The position numbers and the translations under genes were made by a program. A stretch of DNA of 50,978 bases from Anaerolineales bacterium (GTDB lineage: Bacteria > Chloroflexota > Anaerolineae > Anaerolineales > Villigracilaceae), in assembly GCA_016789365.1 (NCBI GenBank), contig JAEURH010000010.1, forward strand, positions 1 to 50,978. Reading direction: 5' to 3'. Below the pieces are notes generated by a model that saw only the letters and a program-made list of their open reading frames with translations, had not been told where the DNA came from and searched no databases. Of this stretch, positions 15,027 to 23,941 are shown piece after piece. How positions within the stretch are numbered: position 1 is the stretch's first letter; each line of letters begins with the position of its first letter.

Positions 15027-17936
15027 TTACATATCAGTTTTACGCAAAAAGAATTTTGTAACTTCTTCGGCAATGGCGGGGATTAATGCCAAACCAATCA
15101 CCAAGCCCCATTCTATTAGAGACAGAAAATGTGTGTTGAATATCGGTTGTAAAAATGGAACGGAACAAACTAGCACTAACAAAGTCAGCGAAAAGCCAAA
15201 AGCATATTGCATGGTTCGGTTGGAGAAAACACCAATCCGCAAGAGAGAGGCGCGTTCTGAACGAACGGTATAAGCGCGGAATAATTCCGCGAGAGATAAT
15301 GTTGCAAATGCCATTGTCTCGGCAGTTTGAACATCTACACCACGCCAATCATGATTCAAAACGTAGGATAAAACGCTCGTACCTGCGGGGATGCTTGCTC
15401 CTGCTTCGAGATGCCAACTCAAGCCGATAATAAATGCAGTTAATGTTGCGCCCGTTTGAGCAATCGTTTGCACAATCATGCCAATGCCCATCGAACGATT
15501 AACAATCGGTTCATTTTTTGCGCGTGGTTTGCGACTCATAATATCGGGGTCACCTTTTTCCATTGCAAGTGCAAGCGCAGGCGCGCCATCAGTGACGAGG
15601 TTGAGCCATAAAATTTGAATGGCAGTTAATGGCGCGGGCAAACCAGCCACAATTGCTAAAAAGATAATCATAATTTCAGCAATGTTGGATGAAAGCAAAA
15701 AGAAAACAAATTTACGAATGTTGCTATAAATAATTCTGCCTTGCTCCACTGCGGCAACAATGCTCACATAGTTATCATCCGTTAAAACCATATCAGCGGT
15801 TTGTTTGGCAACGTCAGTACCAGTGATTCCCATTGCTATCCCAATATCAGCGCGTTTGATGGCAGGCGCATCATTCACGCCATCACCCGTCATTGCTACA
15901 ACTTCATTGTTGGCTTGCAAAGCATTTACAATTCGCATTTTATGTTCTGGCGAAACACGCGCAAACACATCGGTATCTTTAATCGCACTAACAAGTTCTT
16001 CATCTTTTGCATCATCTAATTGCGCGCCCGTCATCACTTTTCTATTTGGTTGCAACAAACCAATCGCTTCGGCAATTGCTTTGGCAGTGTTGGGATAATC
16101 TCCCGTTATCATCACAGTGCGAATACCCGCTTGACGCGCTTTTTCTAAAGCAGGTTTTACTTCTTCACGGGGCGGGTCTATCATGCCGACCAAGCCGACA
16201 AAAATTAAATCTTTTTCCACGTCTTCGGTTTTGATGTCTGCGGGATTATCAGGCACATCTTCTACTACTTGATAAGCAAACCCTAGCACGCGCAAGGCTT
16301 GATGCGCCATATCATCATTCGCTTGCAAGATTTTATTTTTCGCTTCTTGACTTAATTGGACAGGTTCGCCATTCTGATTCAGATATCTTGTGCAAAGATT
16401 CAGCACAACGTCTGGCGCGCCTTTGACAGCCACTAAATCAAAACCCTGGTGTTGCTCACCATGCGCATGAAATGGAGATAGTTCATTGGCATTTACTTCA
16501 CTGACGTGATGAATCGTGACCATGCGTTTGCGTTCTGAATCAAATGGGATTTCATTTTCACGCGGATAGGCTTCTTTAATGTCTAAATGAACTGCTCCCG
16601 CTTTTGCCGCCGCAACTAATAATGAACCTTCTGTTGGGTCGCCCACAATGCGATATGTTTTTGATGATTCATGTTCACCTGTTGTTTCAATGAGCGAATC
16701 ATTATTTAATAATCCAAGCCATAACGTAGAAAGAATAGTTGGATAATCTTCAACATTGATTTTTTTATCGTCAATTTGAAACTCGCCAAAAGGGGCGTAC
16801 CCTATTCCAGTCACATGAACAAATTGCCCGTCAGCCCAGAGGCGTGTGACGGTCATCTCGTTTTGAGTCAATGTGCCAGTTTTATCAGAGCAAATAACAG
16901 TTGCAGAGCCAAGTGTTTCCACCGAAGCAAGTTTGCGAATCAACGCGTGGCGTTGAATCATTTCACGCATACCAAGCGCGAGTGAAATCGTCACAACGGC
17001 TGGCAGACCTTCTGGCACGGCGGCAATTGCTAAACTTATTGCAATAATGAAAACTTCTGTAATTTCTTCGGCAAAGGTTTGAACATATTGAAGCGGATTA
17101 ACAAATAGTTCATCAATATTTGTGTTGTTGATTAAAGCCGCCACAAACACAACTGCTACTAAAATTAAAGCGAGAATACTTAATGATTTGCCAAGTTGAT
17201 TCAATCTTTTTTGTAATGGCGTTTCTTCGGTTTCAACATTTTGAAGCATAGTGGCAATGAGACCAAGTTGAGTCAACATGCCTGTATCGGTAACTACACC
17301 ACGTCCACGACCATAGGTAACGACTGTTCCCATGAATGCTGTATTTTTTCTATCGCCAAGCGGAACTTGTTTATCTAAAACAGTGGCGGCATTTTTTTGC
17401 ACAGGCAATGATTCGCCTGTTAATGAGGCTTCTTCTACTTGTAAGTTGATTGCTTCTAACAAACGCAAATCGGCTGGAATAAAATTCCCCGCTTCTAAAA
17501 ATACAATATCGCCTGGCACTAAATTATAGGAAGGCACAGATTTTCGCACGCCATCACGAATCACTTGCGCATCTGGTGCGGCGAGTTTTTTCAATGCGGC
17601 TAAGGCTTGTTCAGCACGTTGTTCTTGCACAATGCCCAATGCCGCATTCAAAACGACAATCAACATAATGGCTATGGCTTCCACATAATCGCCTAGCAAT
17701 GCTGAAATGACAGAAGCAATAATTAAAAGAATAACAACAAAACTGCTCAACTGCCGCCACATCAACGCCCAAAAGCCGGGGCGAGGTGCTTCGCGCAATT
17801 GATTCAAGCCATAATGCTTTAATCTTTTTTCGGCTTCTACGGTGGTTAGCCCTTCATCATACACTTGCAAATGTTGAAGAACTTGCTCACCAGTTAATGC
17901 GTGCCATTCTTGTTGATTATTAATTTCATGTGGCAT
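15027..17936 (-). CDS. P-type cation-transporting ATPase, type IIA (Ca2+ type)
   Basis: 969 residues, about ten membrane segments. It uses ATP to move a cation, most likely exporting Ca2+. Motifs in order: the N-terminal cation-ATPase domain, LTGES in the actuator domain, AVPEGLP in M4, the phosphorylation site CSDKTGTLT, KGAPD nucleotide binding, and TGDGVNDAPAIK. The M5 SSNIAE and M6 NLVTDG residues match Ca2+ site positions of SERCA-like pumps (Asn/Glu in M5; Asn, Thr, Asp in M6). Mn2+ is also possible. The gene stands alone on the minus strand, diverging from an MFS gene. Confidence 0.93.
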   Translation of the reverse strand: MPHEINNQQEWHALTGEQVLQHLQVYDEGLTTVEAEKRLKHYGLNQLREAPRPGFWALMWRQLSSFVVILLIIASVISALLGDYVEAIAIMLIVVLNAALGIVQEQRAEQALAALKKLAAPDAQVIRDGVRKSVPSYNLVPGDIVFLEAGNFIPADLRLLEAINLQVEEASLTGESLPVQKNAATVLDKQVPLGDRKNTAFMGTVVTYGRGRGVVTDTGMLTQLGLIATMLQNVETEETPLQKRLNQLGKSLSILALILVAVVFVAALINNTNIDELFVNPLQYVQTFAEEITEVFIIAISLAIAAVPEGLPAVVTISLALGMREMIQRHALIRKLASVETLGSATVICSDKTGTLTQNEMTVTRLWADGQFVHVTGIGYAPFGEFQIDDKKINVEDYPTILSTLWLGLLNNDSLIETTGEHESSKTYRIVGDPTEGSLLVAAAKAGAVHLDIKEAYPRENEIPFDSERKRMVTIHHVSEVNANELSPFHAHGEQHQGFDLVAVKGAPDVVLNLCTRYLNQNGEPVQLSQEAKNKILQANDDMAHQALRVLGFAYQVVEDVPDNPADIKTEDVEKDLIFVGLVGMIDPPREEVKPALEKARQAGIRTVMITGDYPNTAKAIAEAIGLLQPNRKVMTGAQLDDAKDEELVSAIKDTDVFARVSPEHKMRIVNALQANNEVVAMTGDGVNDAPAIKRADIGIAMGITGTDVAKQTADMVLTDDNYVSIVAAVEQGRIIYSNIRKFVFFLLSSNIAEIMIIFLAIVAGLPAPLTAIQILWLNLVTDGAPALALAMEKGDPDIMSRKPRAKNEPIVNRSMGIGMIVQTIAQTGATLTAFIIGLSWHLEAGASIPAGTSVLSYVLNHDWRGVDVQTAETMAFATLSLAELFRAYTVRSERASLLRIGVFSNRTMQYAFGFSLTLLVLVCSVPFLQPIFNTHFLSLIEWGLVIGLALIPAIAEEVTKFFLRKTDM

Positions 17937-17966
17937 AAATTGGAGTGTATTCCAGACTTTGATTAA

Positions 17967-17994
17967 TTGTCAAGCAAAGGAGTGAGTTACAATT
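17967..17994 (+). promoter_or_regulatory. Promoter of MFS gene
   Basis: TTGTCA (17967-17972) and TACAAT (17989-17994) with a 16-bp spacer. Transcription would begin near 18001, upstream of the ATG at 18033. This argues against the more upstream TTG at 17967 as the start. Confidence 0.65.
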
Positions 17995-18032
17995 CATCGC
18001 TTTTCAAAATTAGAAAAACGGAATCAAAATCA

Positions 18033-19175
18033 ATGCGAATTCAATTAATCATTTTCATGCTTTTACGCACTATTCTTAATTCAGCTCATAGAATGGTGTA
18101 TCCATTTTTATCTGTGTTTGCGCGTGGTGTGGGCGTAGAGTTACAAACTTTTTCATTGCTGATGACTGCTCGTTCATTGGTTGGCGCATTGAGTCCATTT
18201 TTTGCGCCGATTGCAGATAGACGTGGCAGGAAATTTGGTATGTTGATGGGGGTTTCTATTTTTATAGTTGGCATGGGCATTGTTGCAATTTACCCATCGT
18301 TTTGGACGTTAGCCATCGCACTCATGCTTGCGATGGTAGGCAAATTTATTTTTGACCCTTCGATGCAAGCATACTTTGGTGACCGCATTCCATATCACAA
18401 ACGTGGCACTGCTTTAGCAGTCACTGAAGTTGCATGGTCATTTGCTTTTATTTTTGGAATTCCACTTGTCGGCTTCTTAATAGACCGTTATGGTTGGTCG
18501 GCACCATTTCCACTTTTTACTTTGCTGGGGCTTTTGGCATTTTTTATTGTGTGGAAAGTTGTCCCAAAAGAAGATGCTCACCACGAACCTGTGGTGAATT
18601 CGCGTGAGGGTTTTCGAGCAGTGTTTTCATCTAAAACCGCAATCATAGGAATTTCAATTGCTTTGTTTGCTAGTGCCGCCAATGAATTGGTCAATGTGAT
18701 TTTTGGTGTATGGCTCGAAGATTCGTTTGGATTAAAAATTATTGCTTTGGCAGGCGCATCAGCAGTGATTGGGATTTCTGAATTAAGTGGAGAAGGATTA
18801 GTTGCCCTGACAACTGATAGATTAGGAAAACCGCTCGCTCTTACTTTAGGCTTGGTGACGAATGCGGTTGCCTTGATTCTTCTTCCCATCCTTGGGCAAA
18901 CCCAAACAGGTGCACTGGTTGGATTATTTTTGTTTTACATTACATTTGAATATGTAATGGTCAGTCACATTCCATTAATGACGGAACTTGTTCCATCAGC
19001 CCGCGCTACGATGCTTTCATTAAATGTAACAGGTCATGCCATTGGGCGGGCAATTGGAGCATTTTTAGCGGCATTTATTTATCAGCAATTTGGGTTTTTG
19101 TTAGTAACTTTAATTGCAGTTGGGTTTAATATCTTAGGTTTGTTAGCGTTGTGGAGAATGCAAAAAGGAAATTAA
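18033..19175 (+). CDS. MFS transporter
   Basis: 380 residues from the ATG at 18033, with about 12 hydrophobic segments in two halves. The loop between segments 2 and 3 reads APIADRRGRKFGM, the classical MFS motif GxxxDRxGRK. The second half has LTTDRLGKPLALTLG in the equivalent loop. The substrate cannot be deduced; the shape resembles drug or metabolite efflux carriers. The stop codon TAA shares its last A with the ATG of the next gene, so the methyltransferase is in the same operon. An in-frame TTG at 17967 is rejected because a promoter overlaps it. Confidence 0.88.
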   Translation: MRIQLIIFMLLRTILNSAHRMVYPFLSVFARGVGVELQTFSLLMTARSLVGALSPFFAPIADRRGRKFGMLMGVSIFIVGMGIVAIYPSFWTLAIALMLAMVGKFIFDPSMQAYFGDRIPYHKRGTALAVTEVAWSFAFIFGIPLVGFLIDRYGWSAPFPLFTLLGLLAFFIVWKVVPKEDAHHEPVVNSREGFRAVFSSKTAIIGISIALFASAANELVNVIFGVWLEDSFGLKIIALAGASAVIGISELSGEGLVALTTDRLGKPLALTLGLVTNAVALILLPILGQTQTGALVGLFLFYITFEYVMVSHIPLMTELVPSARATMLSLNVTGHAIGRAIGAFLAAFIYQQFGFLLVTLIAVGFNILGLLALWRMQKGN

Positions 19176-19690
19176 TGCAAATTTTCCTAATCTTCGTTAC
19201 TGTTTTAATTTTGATAATTGCCTTGTTGTATGTACTTGTACCAGCCTGGTATGGTTTGCCGCCGATTTCTACTCATCCAGATAGAATCCGCAAGGCGTTG
19301 AAGTTAGCAAATCTTCAACCAAATGAAACGCTTTACGATTTAGGTTGCGGGCATGGGCAGGTCTTAATCATTGCGGCAAAAGAATTTGGCGCGAATGCCG
19401 TAGGGATTGAGGTTGGTCCCGTGCAGTGCGCTGTCAGTTGGGTAAACTGCCTTCGAAGCAGAATCAGGTCGAAGGTCAGAATTGAAGCGGGAGATTTTTT
19501 CAAATCAGATTTAAGTCAGGCGGATGTCGTCTTTGCATATCTCACATCTGAATTTGCAGAGCGGTTGGAGAAAAAATTGCAAAATGAATTAAAGGCTGGC
19601 AGTAGGGTGGTAACGATTGCTTTTGAATTGCCCCATTGGCAAGCGGTTGTATTTGATAGAGAAAGTTTGGTTTGGGTGTATAAAAAGTAA
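19175..19690 (+). CDS. Membrane-anchored class I SAM-dependent methyltransferase
   Basis: 171 residues. One N-terminal membrane helix (about 1-25) is followed by a small Rossmann methyltransferase: YDLGCGHGQVLIIAAKEFGANAVGIE is motif I plus the acidic end of strand 2, and ADVVFAYLTSEF is motif IV. The layout, a single membrane anchor plus a short methyltransferase without a large C-terminal extension, resembles the FAM173/ATPSCKMT lysine-methyltransferase group, but the substrate is not established. The ATG at 19175 has AAGGA 7 nt upstream and overlaps the MFS stop; a GTG at 19151 is possible but weaker. Confidence 0.83.
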   Translation: MQIFLIFVTVLILIIALLYVLVPAWYGLPPISTHPDRIRKALKLANLQPNETLYDLGCGHGQVLIIAAKEFGANAVGIEVGPVQCAVSWVNCLRSRIRSKVRIEAGDFFKSDLSQADVVFAYLTSEFAERLEKKLQNELKAGSRVVTIAFELPHWQAVVFDRESLVWVYKK

Positions 19691-19722
19691 AAAGCCCCGT
19701 CTCACGACGAGGCTTTTTATTA
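19688..19722. terminator. Bidirectional terminator between methyltransferase and flp pilin 1
   Basis: AAAAAGCCCCGTC pairs with GACGAGGCTTTTT around a short loop, with T-runs on both strands. It serves the plus-strand methyltransferase operon and the convergent pilin gene. Confidence 0.85.
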
Positions 19723-19737
19723 CATATCAGACGGGAA

Positions 19738-19893
19738 CTATACAGTTCCGAGGCTGGAGTTAATCTTGCTGAAGACGTTACCGATGATTGGTCCGAGAAC
19801 CATCAAAGCCGCAATAACGACAATGGCAACTAAAACGAGGATTAATGCATATTCAACAAGACCTTGGCCTTTTTCTTTTGGTGAGAACAACAT
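19738..19893 (-). CDS. Flp/Fap-type pilin, copy 1
   Basis: 51 residues, too short for many gene callers. The sequence begins MLFSPKEKGQGLVEYALI, then a long hydrophobic helix and a short tail ending NSSLGTV. Processing by a TadV-type prepilin peptidase after KG would leave QGLVEY, with Glu at +5 and Tyr at +6, the Flp pilin signature. Flp pilins polymerise into thin Tad pili for adhesion. It has its own promoter (TTGCAT 19979-19974, TAAAAT 19957-19952, minus strand, 16-bp spacer) and AGGAG site. Two close paralogues follow upstream. The tad secretion genes are not in this window. Confidence 0.9.
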   Translation of the reverse strand: MLFSPKEKGQGLVEYALILVLVAIVVIAALMVLGPIIGNVFSKINSSLGTV

Positions 19894-20039
19894 GACGAAT
19901 TTCTCCTTTCTTCAATAATGTTTCTCAGAGCGAATTCTCTGAACTATTCTCATTTTACATCGCCCTGCGAAAAATGCAAGTGTTAAAGTAGGCGATTCCC
20001 TAACAGTTATGTTAGCCTTACCTTACAGGAAAGAAAAGC

Positions 20040-20062
20040 CCAGCCGTACGGCGGGGCTTTCA
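20040..20062 (-). terminator. Terminator of flp pilin 2
   Basis: On the minus strand AAAGCCCCGCCG pairs with CGGCTGGGCTTT and is followed by TCTTT. It lies about 20 bp past the pilin 2 stop. Confidence 0.75.
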
Positions 20063-20079
20063 ATGATGAATTACAAAAC

Positions 20080-20235
20080 TTACACGGTTCCAAGGCTGGA
20101 GTTGATTTTGCTGAATACATTGCCGATAACAGGTCCGAGGACCATTAAGGCAGCAATAACAACAATGGCTACTAAAACAAGAATCAAAGCGTATTCAACA
20201 AGACCCTGGCCTTTTTCTTTGGGTGAAAATAACAT
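20080..20235 (-). CDS. Flp/Fap-type pilin, copy 2
   Basis: 51 residues, differing from copy 1 essentially at one position (GPVIG for GPIIG). It has the same KG/QGLVEY cleavage and Glu5 signature. The start at 20235 is set by homology and an AAAGGAG site; the in-frame upstream extension reads through the promoter region and is rejected. A TACAAT box (20296-20291, minus strand) gives a leader of about 50 nt, containing a CTCAGG/CCTGAG hairpin similar to the TCAGAG/CTCTGA hairpin in the leader of copy 1. Near identity with copy 1 suggests recent duplication or gene conversion. Confidence 0.9.
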   Translation of the reverse strand: MLFSPKEKGQGLVEYALILVLVAIVVIAALMVLGPVIGNVFSKINSSLGTV

Positions 20236-20353
20236 GGCGGTTTTCTCCTTTCTCATAAATTTCTCAGGAAGACCTGCCTGAGATGACTCTATTGTACGCT
20301 GAGTCCAGAAAACCGCAAGTAACACATGAGTACTTTATTAAGTTTAGAAAAGT

Positions 20354-20509
20354 CTATACATTAGAAAGGCTGGAATTGATTTTACTAAAAGTATTGCCAA
20401 TGGCGGGTCCTAAAAAGAATAAAGAAACAATGACCACAATGGCAACCAAAACGAGGATAAAAGCATATTCAACAAGACCTTGGCCTTTTTCTTGGGGCGA
20501 GAATAACAT
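20354..20509 (-). CDS. Flp/Fap-type pilin, copy 3 (divergent)
   Basis: 51 residues with the same KG/QGLVEY signature but a changed second half (IVSLFFLGPAIGNTF) and tail SLSNV. The start is at 20509, preceded by AAAGGAG. Its promoter is TTGATT (20565-20560) and TACAAT (20542-20537), 17-bp spacer, on the minus strand. The divergence from copies 1 and 2 suggests a minor or alternative pilin subunit. No terminator hairpin like those of the other two copies was seen. Confidence 0.88.
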   Translation of the reverse strand: MLFSPQEKGQGLVEYAFILVLVAIVVIVSLFFLGPAIGNTFSKINSSLSNV

Positions 20510-20667
20510 AAATAACTCCTTTGAATGATATGTTCCATTGTACGAAAAAAACAAATCTAAATCAATCTTTTGTTTTTACAATATTGTTAGGTTAGTACAA
20601 GGTTTTTCTGCACCAACCTCAGTTATGTGGTTAAATAACCCTATTCAAAAGAAAAACTGGTGAAGGT

Positions 20668-21942
20668 ATGCTCATTCATTCTGCTTCTCAACTTCTAACA
20701 TTATCTGGCGGACCGCAACGCGGGAAAACGCTCGGCACATTAAACATCATCGAAAACGGGGCAATTTTGTTTCGAGATGAAAAAATCGTTGCGATTGGCA
20801 AAACTGATGAGTTAAAACACGCTTACCCCGATGAACCGACTTTCGATGCAGGCAATTGCGTCGTCATGCCAGGCTTTGTAGACCCACATACTCATATTGT
20901 TTGGGCAGGAGATAGAGCCAACGAGTTTGAACTCAAAATGTCTGGTAAATCATATTTAGATATTTTGGCAGAAGGTGGCGGAATTTTATCCACTGTCAAA
21001 GCAACACGAACCGCCAGCATAGAAACGCTCATGGCGCAAACTCGCCCGCGTTTGATTCGCATGTTTCGCAATGGCACCACCACTGCCGAAGCAAAAACAG
21101 GCTACGGATTAAACACTGCCACCGAATTACGTCTGCTAAAAACTTTGTTGGCATTAAGTGATGAAACACCCATCGAACTTTCTTATACTTATTTAGGCGC
21201 ACATGCAATTCCGCCTGAATACAAAGAAAATCCGCAAGGGTATGTGGATGAAATTACAAACACAACTTTGCCAATGTTAAAAGAATGGTGGGAGACTCAT
21301 GCCCCAAACAAACCTTTGCCTTTTGTAGATGTATTTTGTGAGACGAAGGCTTTTACTCTCGAACAATCGCGTCAAATCTTGAGTGCGGCTGAGGTGCTGG
21401 GATTTCCGCTTAAGGTTCACGCTGACGAATTTGACAATCTCGGCGGCGCAAAACTTGCGGCGGAATTAAATGCCGCTAGCGCAGACCATTTAGTAGTCAC
21501 GTCTGATGCGGATATTGAGGCATTAGCAAAATCAGAAACAGTGGCAGTCTCCTTGCCTTGTACGCCATTTGGTTTAGCAGAAAGTCATTACACGCCTGCT
21601 AAAAAATTTATAGAAGCAGATGCAATTCTCGCCTTAGCCACAGACTGCAACCCCGGCACCACATGGAATGAATCGATGCAGTTTGTGATTGCACTCGCTT
21701 GCCGTGCTATGAAATTAACGCCCGCGCAAGCCATTGCTTGTGCAACGATTAATGCCGCTCAAGCCATTCGCAAAGCGGATGTGGTTGGCTCATTAGAAGT
21801 TGGCAAACAAGCCGATATGCTAATTCTTTCTGTGTCAGATTATCGTCAATTAGGGTATCGCTATGGGACAAATTTAGTAAAACAAATTGTCAAACGTGGG
21901 CAAATTTATTCGGTAGATGTAGGGTATTATCGAACTGCGTAA
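20668..21942 (+). CDS. hutI: Imidazolonepropionase
   Basis: 424 residues, amidohydrolase fold. It hydrolyses imidazolone-5-propionate to N-formimino-glutamate in histidine breakdown. Motifs: PGFVDPHTHIVWAGDRANEFE with the metal-binding HTH, TAEAKTGYGL, YLGAHAIPPEY, HADEF, and ATDCNPGTTW with the catalytic Asp. Length and motif order match the family. GAAGGT lies just before the ATG. No hutU, hutH or hutG is beside it. Arginase, another amino-acid catabolic hydrolase, lies a kilobase downstream. Confidence 0.95.
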   Translation: MLIHSASQLLTLSGGPQRGKTLGTLNIIENGAILFRDEKIVAIGKTDELKHAYPDEPTFDAGNCVVMPGFVDPHTHIVWAGDRANEFELKMSGKSYLDILAEGGGILSTVKATRTASIETLMAQTRPRLIRMFRNGTTTAEAKTGYGLNTATELRLLKTLLALSDETPIELSYTYLGAHAIPPEYKENPQGYVDEITNTTLPMLKEWWETHAPNKPLPFVDVFCETKAFTLEQSRQILSAAEVLGFPLKVHADEFDNLGGAKLAAELNAASADHLVVTSDADIEALAKSETVAVSLPCTPFGLAESHYTPAKKFIEADAILALATDCNPGTTWNESMQFVIALACRAMKLTPAQAIACATINAAQAIRKADVVGSLEVGKQADMLILSVSDYRQLGYRYGTNLVKQIVKRGQIYSVDVGYYRTA

Positions 21943-21952
21943 TTTTTATAAA

Positions 21953-22007
21953 ACGTCCCGCAGGTTTATAAAATAATTTTGACTTAAGTTCAAACCTGCG
22001 GGGCGGT
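21953..22007. repeat. Family A 55-bp palindromic repeat, copy 2
   Basis: The arms ACGTCCCGCAGGTTT and AAACCTGCGGGGCGGT flank an AT-rich centre. It lies between hutI and the diguanylate cyclase, 12 bp before the cyclase ATG. Confidence 0.85.
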
Positions 22008-22019
22008 TAATCATGTATT

Positions 22020-22976
22020 ATGAAAAAACAAACTGAAAACTTAATTCCGCTTGCTCGTGATATTGTCATGGACCATATTCCACAACTTGTTGTGGTGATG
22101 GATGCCCATGATTTAATTATTGATGCCAATGAAGTTGCAGAAAGTTGGGCAGGGATTCCAAAAGTAGAAATGATAGGCAAAGACCCATTGCAAGTTTTCA
22201 AAGAATGGCCCCAATTTTTGAATCGCATGTTGGTGACAGAAGAAACACGCGAAGAAGTGACTTTATCAGGTGAGCCAACTCGCATTGTTGAATTAATGGT
22301 CATTCCGATAAAAAATAAAAACGATGGTACGTTAAACGGCAGAGTAGTAGTAGCGCATGATATTACCGAAAGAAAGCAAATTGAAAATGATGTAACCGAT
22401 ATGAACGAAATTTTATGGGGAAAGATTGAAGAAGTAGAATCGCTTCGTGCGCAATTACAAGAACAAGCCATCCGCGACCCATTGACAGGATTATTCAATC
22501 GCAGGTTTTTTTCAGAAGCATTGGAAAAAGAATTTTCTAAAGCCGCGCGTGAAAATTCTTCATTATCTGTCATTCTTTTAGATGTTGACCATTTCAAAAA
22601 ATTTAACGACACCTACGGGCATAAATGTGGCGACTTTGTTTTGCAATCGCTAGCAAAATTTCTTAATGACAATGTTCGTAAAGGTGATATCATTTGCCGC
22701 TTTGGCGGAGAAGAATTTGTAATCTTAATGCCAAATGCGGATACAAATGCGGCGCAAGAACGCGCTGAACTTTTAAGAAAGCAATTTGAAAAAACTCTAT
22801 TTGAGTATGATGATAAAAAATTAAAATGTACTTTTTCGGCAGGTGTGGCTTCTTTTCCATCTCATGCTTCACAAAGCGAGTTATTATTAAGCCGCGCAGA
22901 CCAAGCCTTGTATCATTCCAAAGCGAATGGACGAAATTATGTGACGGTATATACATTAAACGCCCCGCAGGTTTAA
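22020..22976 (+). CDS. PAS-GGDEF diguanylate cyclase
   Basis: 318 residues, no membrane segment, so cytoplasmic. The N-terminal PAS domain (about 12-125) ends in the HDITERKQIE linker, followed by a short coiled coil (about 128-155) and a GGDEF domain opening with DPLTGLFNRRFF. The active-site loop is GGEEF, and an RKGD I-site lies five residues before it, so product feedback by cyclic di-GMP is expected. It makes cyclic di-GMP from two GTP. The last five codons (NAPQV) and the stop come from the family A repeat at 22960-23014, so the original C-terminus was altered slightly. The gene is bracketed by two copies of that repeat. Confidence 0.93.
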   Translation: MKKQTENLIPLARDIVMDHIPQLVVVMDAHDLIIDANEVAESWAGIPKVEMIGKDPLQVFKEWPQFLNRMLVTEETREEVTLSGEPTRIVELMVIPIKNKNDGTLNGRVVVAHDITERKQIENDVTDMNEILWGKIEEVESLRAQLQEQAIRDPLTGLFNRRFFSEALEKEFSKAARENSSLSVILLDVDHFKKFNDTYGHKCGDFVLQSLAKFLNDNVRKGDIICRFGGEEFVILMPNADTNAAQERAELLRKQFEKTLFEYDDKKLKCTFSAGVASFPSHASQSELLLSRADQALYHSKANGRNYVTVYTLNAPQV

Positions 22977-23014
22977 TCAATGAGAAAATCTTTAAGTTCA
23001 ACCTGCGGGACGTT
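22960..23014. repeat. Family A 55-bp palindromic repeat, copy 3
   Basis: ACGCCCCGCAGGTTT at the left and AACCTGCGGGACGTT at the right. TTAA occurs at both outer edges, a possible target duplication. The left arm encodes the end and stop codon of the diguanylate cyclase. Confidence 0.85.
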
Positions 23015-23035
23015 AAGAATATGGAGAAATAAAAA

Positions 23036-23941
23036 ATGCAAATTGATATTATCGGTGTGCCGATAGATTTAGGGGCTGACCGTCGTGGTGTGGATATGGG
23101 TCCCAGTGCCATTCGGTATGCAGGTTTACAAAAAAAGTTAGAAGACTTGGGGTACACAGTTAAAGATGAAGGCAATATCGAAGTGCCAATTGCCGAAATG
23201 TGTACGATTAAAAATCCCAAGTTGAAGTATTTAGATTGTATCGTCCCGATGTCGAGAAGGGTTTCAGGCGCAGTATCCACTTCCATTCAAGCAGGCAACT
23301 TTCCCCTAGTTATCGGAGGCGACCATTCTTTATCAATTGGTTCAGTGCGTGGCGCGGCTCGCAATAAAAAAATCGGAGTCATCTGGTTTGATGCTCATGC
23401 CGATTTCAATACCGATAAAACAACTCCATCTGGAAATATTCATGGCATGAGCCTTGCGGCATTAACGGGTTATGGGGATAAAAGTTTGGTGCAATTGTGG
23501 GATGAAACGATTCCAGTCATTGACCCAAATAAAATTGCAATCGTTGGCGCGCGAGATTTAGACCCCGGCGAAAAAGATAATTTACGAAATGCAAACGCGA
23601 TGGTGTTGAGCATGGAACAAATTGACCGTTTTGGTATGGTGGCGATGATGGAAAAAGCGATTGAGCATGTCAGCCGTGATGTGGATGGAATTTATTTTTC
23701 ATTTGACTTAGATGCACTCGACCCGCAATTTGCGCCGGGCGTTGGTACGCCTGTGCCTGCTGGCATTACACATCGTGAAGCGCACTTGGCTTGTGAGATG
23801 ATTGCTGAAACTGGAAAATTAATTGGCTTGGATATTGTGGAAGTGAATCCGATTTTAGATATTCAAAATCAAACCGCAAAACTTGCTGTCGAATTTGCAT
23901 TATCTGCATTGGGTAGCCGTATTTGGGCGGGCAATTTATGA
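23036..23941 (+). CDS. rocF: Arginase
   Basis: 301 residues, ureohydrolase fold. It hydrolyses arginine to ornithine and urea using two Mn2+. Metal-binding motifs: [14 protein letters not shown], and SFDLDALDP with the following [14 protein letters not shown]. The N-terminal [26 protein letters not shown] is typical of arginase rather than agmatinase. Its TGA stop overlaps the ATG of the inositol-phosphatase-like gene by ATGA. A weak GGAG site precedes the start. Agmatinase or formimidoylglutamase are less likely alternatives. Confidence 0.95.
   Translation: MQIDIIGVPIDLGADRRGVDMGPSAIRYAGLQKKLEDLGYTVKDEGNIEVPIAEMCTIKNPKLKYLDCIVPMSRRVSGAVSTSIQAGNFPLVIGGDHSLSIGSVRGAARNKKIGVIWFDAHADFNTDKTTPSGNIHGMSLAALTGYGDKSLVQLWDETIPVIDPNKIAIVGARDLDPGEKDNLRNANAMVLSMEQIDRFGMVAMMEKAIEHVSRDVDGIYFSFDLDALDPQFAPGVGTPVPAGITHREAHLACEMIAETGKLIGLDIVEVNPILDIQNQTAKLAVEFALSALGSRIWAGNL

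Noticed and set aside
22007-22612. Open frame of about 200 codons antisense to the diguanylate cyclase
   Set aside because: It mirrors a gene with clear PAS and GGDEF motifs, has Ser/Thr-rich composition without any family pattern and no ribosome site.
21953-23014. Composite transposon around the cyclase
   Set aside because: No transposase and no clear outer target duplication; kept only as a hypothesis in the findings.
22690-23286. Long antisense open frame across the cyclase-arginase junction
   Set aside because: It covers two conserved genes and a palindromic repeat on the other strand; no recognisable protein pattern.
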